Positions 61,902 to 64,000 of a stretch of DNA of 64,000 nt are shown piece after piece. The stretch is from Deltaproteobacteria bacterium (lineage in GTDB: Bacteria; Desulfobacterota; DSM-4660; Desulfatiglandales; HGW-15), in the NCBI GenBank assembly GCA_020060215.1, contig JAGVAP010000074.1:87041-151040 (forward strand), read 5' to 3'. Positions within the stretch are counted from its first letter, which is position 1. The number at the start of each line of letters is the position of its first letter. The translations under genes were made by a program, and so were the position numbers. Below the pieces are notes generated by a model. That model was given only the letters and a program-made list of their open reading frames with translations, made no database searches and was not told the DNA's origin.

Positions 61902-62223
61902 CTTGACTTGCCGGCGGAAAGCAAAAGGTTCGATGGCGCCCTGCCCTTCCAGGCCTCGGAGCCTCCTCTACCGATCGAACCAGCCTCTCATGACCAGGAC
62001 GGAGGGGGGAGGACCGCACTTACTTGCACGCATAAGGCCAGATTCGCCGGGTTCCAGCCGGGACAAGCGTGCCGTATGAGGTCTTTCATCCATTCTCCTC
62101 ATCTTCTCCTGTTCCGTCGTTGGGGTGTCTACTGGCATTTCAATCAGGGGTCCTGAAGTATGGGTTCACTGGAATTCCCTGTTCGGGGAAGCCGCGGGTC
62201 GGGTGCAGGAGAACGGCCCGCCA
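61902..62223. other. 322-base intergenic region
   Basis: No gene, promoter or repeat that I can support. Composition is like the rest of this end of the window. Confidence 0.4.
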
Positions 62224-62811
62224 TCACACCACAACCACGCCGACCTGCAAGCCTTGCGCCTTGGCCAGGTCCATCATGTCCTGGCCGATCTCCTCCGAGT
62301 CCGCTGGCAAGTGCTTCCCCGCTTCGAGAATCAGGGACCGCCGGAAGAACATGCCTTCCTCCCCAACCGAGACCATCGCCATCTTGGGGTCCCTGAGCAG
62401 ACGAAGTGCCTCCAATTCCGCCAGGGCGTCTCGAGGACTCCGCTTGGGCGGAGGAGTGAGGTACAGCACCTCAGCCTCCGTGGCCTCCGCACGGGCCGTG
62501 ATATCTCGTATCGTTGGATATTCCCAGCTATCCCAGCAGATCACTTCGACCACGGATGAGGGGAGCAGTTCGCAAGGGCTTTGCCTCGACCACATATTCT
62601 CGACCACGCTGCGAAACTCCATGTGCATTGGCCCGCCGATACGCAAGACGTCATAGGCGGGCTTGCCTTTGCGGCCCAAAACCGCGACGGCCTTCCTGGG
62701 ATTGTCCAGTGCAAGATTCTCGGCTTCCCTGAGAACGGAAGCAGCCACTTCCCGCTGTTCCTCCTCCGACAAGAGTTTTTTGCCGCTGAAGAGACCCTTT
62801 AGGAATGGCAT
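62224..62811 (-). CDS. Hypothetical cytoplasmic protein
   Basis: 195 residues with no signal peptide or membrane segment. Charged helices at the N-terminus (LLSEEEQREVAASVLREAENLAL) are followed by alternating strands (AVAVLGRKGKPAYDVLRIGG, SVVEVICWDSWEYPTI, EVLYLTPPPK). The C-terminus ends in hydrophobic VGVVVV. I recognise no family. Base composition and codon use resemble the neighbours. Confidence 0.6.
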   Translation of the reverse strand: MPFLKGLFSGKKLLSEEEQREVAASVLREAENLALDNPRKAVAVLGRKGKPAYDVLRIGGPMHMEFRSVVENMWSRQSPCELLPSSVVEVICWDSWEYPTIRDITARAEATEAEVLYLTPPPKRSPRDALAELEALRLLRDPKMAMVSVGEEGMFFRRSLILEAGKHLPADSEEIGQDMMDLAKAQGLQVGVVVV

Positions 62812-62974
62812 GACCGCTCTCCCTTCGTCTGAAGTCTCTGACCCGTCTTCGATAGCTCAGAACCGGGAAGGACGAAGAACACGACGACCATCCAACGCCT
62901 TCTCATCTTCTGAGAGCCTACATTCACCTTGACGCCGCTCACCGAGTCGCCATCGATCGTCTTGTGGGGCGCAT

Positions 62975-63247
62975 TCACTGCGCACTTGGATTCTCAGGAT
63001 GGCGCGTCTTTTTGCGTGCTTTCTGCTCCTGCAGGAACTCCATTGCGCTGGCCACAGCGTAGATGACGATGATCGCGGGAGTAGCCCATGGCGAAAGGAA
63101 GTGGGCCAGAGCTGCGCAGGCGACACCTATAACGATGACGCCGAACGGCGCCGAAAAGCTGGTGACACCTGAAAGCCGTGTGAACACCAGGAACACCGCC
63201 AAGCCCCCGAGCGTCCCAGCAACGAAGTGAAGAATGACTGTGGCCAT
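62975..63247 (-). CDS. Small hypothetical membrane protein
   Basis: 90 residues. Three hydrophobic helices (MATVILHFVAGTLGGLAVFLVF, APFGVIVIGVACAALAHFL, PAIIVIYAVASAMEFL) and a basic C-terminal tail (QEQKARKKTRHPE). ATG 63247 has AAAGGA six bases upstream; the longer frame to 63358 is less likely. No function known. Confidence 0.6.
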   Translation of the reverse strand: MATVILHFVAGTLGGLAVFLVFTRLSGVTSFSAPFGVIVIGVACAALAHFLSPWATPAIIVIYAVASAMEFLQEQKARKKTRHPENPSAQ

Positions 63248-63577
63248 GTGGTTCCTTTCCCACGCCTCCGGTGTAGGGAGGCCGGTTTTGCCCGGGGTCC
63301 CCTGGATCGTCCCGGACGCGAAGTCTTCCCTCATCCGGTTCCTCGGTTGTGTTCGCATTCGCGAAAGACGAACCCCTACGCGAACACCTCTGCCTCAGCG
63401 AAAGACCCGATACGGGTGGGGGATCAACCCTCGCCCGTCGGGCGCTTCCACCCCGAAAGACCGGCCGACCATGCTCGACGCGATCCGAATAGCTAAGCCG
63501 CCCGGCCGACAAGCCGCCTTGTAGCGCCGGCATGTCCGAAGCAGCTGATCCCCACTTGCATAAGAGTTCACGAGCCT
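63248..63577. other. 330-base intergenic region
   Basis: No gene seen. An inverted repeat GTGTTCGC (63349-63356) and GCGAACAC (63380-63387) lies in the centre; otherwise unremarkable. Confidence 0.4.
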
Positions 63578-63787
63578 TCAGAAGGGAATGCCTTCTTCTG
63601 AATCATCACCAGAATCGGATGACATCATTTCGCTGGCTAGATCAAAGAACACACCCAAAGACTCACATAAATTCTTTACAATTCGGCTGTAAGCCTCCTT
63701 TTCATTCACATCCTTTGCTTTGGCCATTCCTTTCAATGCAGAACTCAGTTCCTTTGACAAACCTTCCATGATTTTTTCAGGGTCCAT
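63578..63787 (-). CDS. Small hypothetical acidic protein
   Basis: 69 residues: DPEKIMEGLSKELSSALKGMAKAKDVNEKEAYSRIVKNLCESLGVFFDLASEMM (helical; given here to show the pattern in part) with an acidic C-terminus SSDSGDDSEEGIPF. Ribosome binding site GGAGG four bases before the ATG at 63787. The layout resembles small phage or plasmid accessory proteins, but I know no family. The 213 bases between it and the window end show no gene. Confidence 0.5.
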   Translation of the reverse strand: MDPEKIMEGLSKELSSALKGMAKAKDVNEKEAYSRIVKNLCESLGVFFDLASEMMSSDSGDDSEEGIPF

Positions 63788-64000
63788 CAGTCCTCCATTT
63801 CTCTCTTTGATCCTCAACGGTTTGATACGGCGGGGGGCAACCAGGCCGGCCAAGCCCGATTCACCATCAAGCATCACCTGCACCGTTGCCCTCGTCCCTC
63901 GTCGCTGCGACGTACCGGCCTGTACGACTCGCTCCTCGGGATGTCGGGCGCCTTGCATCTGACGCCTGCGGGTGAATCGGGAAAACCCCCAACCGGCAGG

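Overview
The window looks like a high-GC chromosome segment from a Gram-negative anaerobe or facultative anaerobe of the Desulfobacterota (former Deltaproteobacteria). This rests on gene content: a selenocysteine formate dehydrogenase, a heterodisulfide-reductase-like HdrCBA set, a respiratory molybdoenzyme of the arsenate reductase type, a quinol-type nitric oxide reductase, many sigma-54 features, and families of short intergenic repeats. No ribosomal or phylogenetic marker gene is present, so the placement is an inference. I saw no rRNA, tRNA, CRISPR array or intact insertion sequence.

Layout. (1) 1-11.5 kb: motility signalling. A partial HD-GYP gene, a PilZ protein and a kinase-like protein run on the plus strand behind a strong sigma-54 type site. 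They face a long minus-strand cluster, in transcription order: cheD2, M23 peptidase, exported protein, cheZ, cheY, cheA, cheD, HDOD protein, cheY, cheX, cheB, small protein. No cheW, cheR or receptor gene lies in the window. CheA carries a tandem MshEN-like motif between its phosphotransfer and core domains. (2) 12-18.8 kb: a DegT/DnrJ aminotransferase, NAD+ synthetase, a Ca2+/Na+ antiporter family member, an unusual membrane-flavodoxin-SCP2 fusion and its PadR regulator. (3) 19-26 kb: formate dehydrogenase alpha (UGA at codon 191) and beta, a GNAT enzyme, a truncated dehydrogenase remnant, then a UbiA prenyltransferase with a phosphodiesterase-like partner. (4) 26.3-35.7 kb: an orphan 1036-residue glycosidase-like protein, then a five-gene locus of exported proteins of unknown function. 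That locus begins with a small winged-helix protein, is preceded by a good sigma-54 site, and lies next to a sigma-54 activator gene. (5) 36-44 kb: acid-sugar kinase, metallophosphoesterase, OsmC and nitroreductase genes, and a nitric oxide reductase, separated by repeat-rich gaps.

(6) 44.3-54.1 kb is the most coherent system. A PhnD-type substrate-binding lipoprotein overlaps the gene for a membrane-anchored sensor whose cytoplasmic part is itself a sigma-54 AAA+ activator with a Fis HTH. An 871-base gap follows with two sigma-54 consensus sites and several inverted repeats. Next come a degenerate receiver protein and an arrA-arrB-arrC-torD-like operon. I infer a ligand-sensing circuit, plausibly for arsenate or arsenite, in which binding protein and membrane activator switch on a respiratory molybdoenzyme without a separate histidine kinase and response regulator. 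(7) 54.2-59.1 kb: hdrCBA behind a CRP/FNR-like palindrome, then a broken sigma-54 activator gene. (8) 59.6-64 kb: small genes (DUF3795, TrmO, DUF6868-like, TspO and hypotheticals) with long non-coding gaps.

Start codons were moved from the longest open frame wherever an internal start had a clearly better ribosome binding site or matched the family N-terminus; each entry says so.
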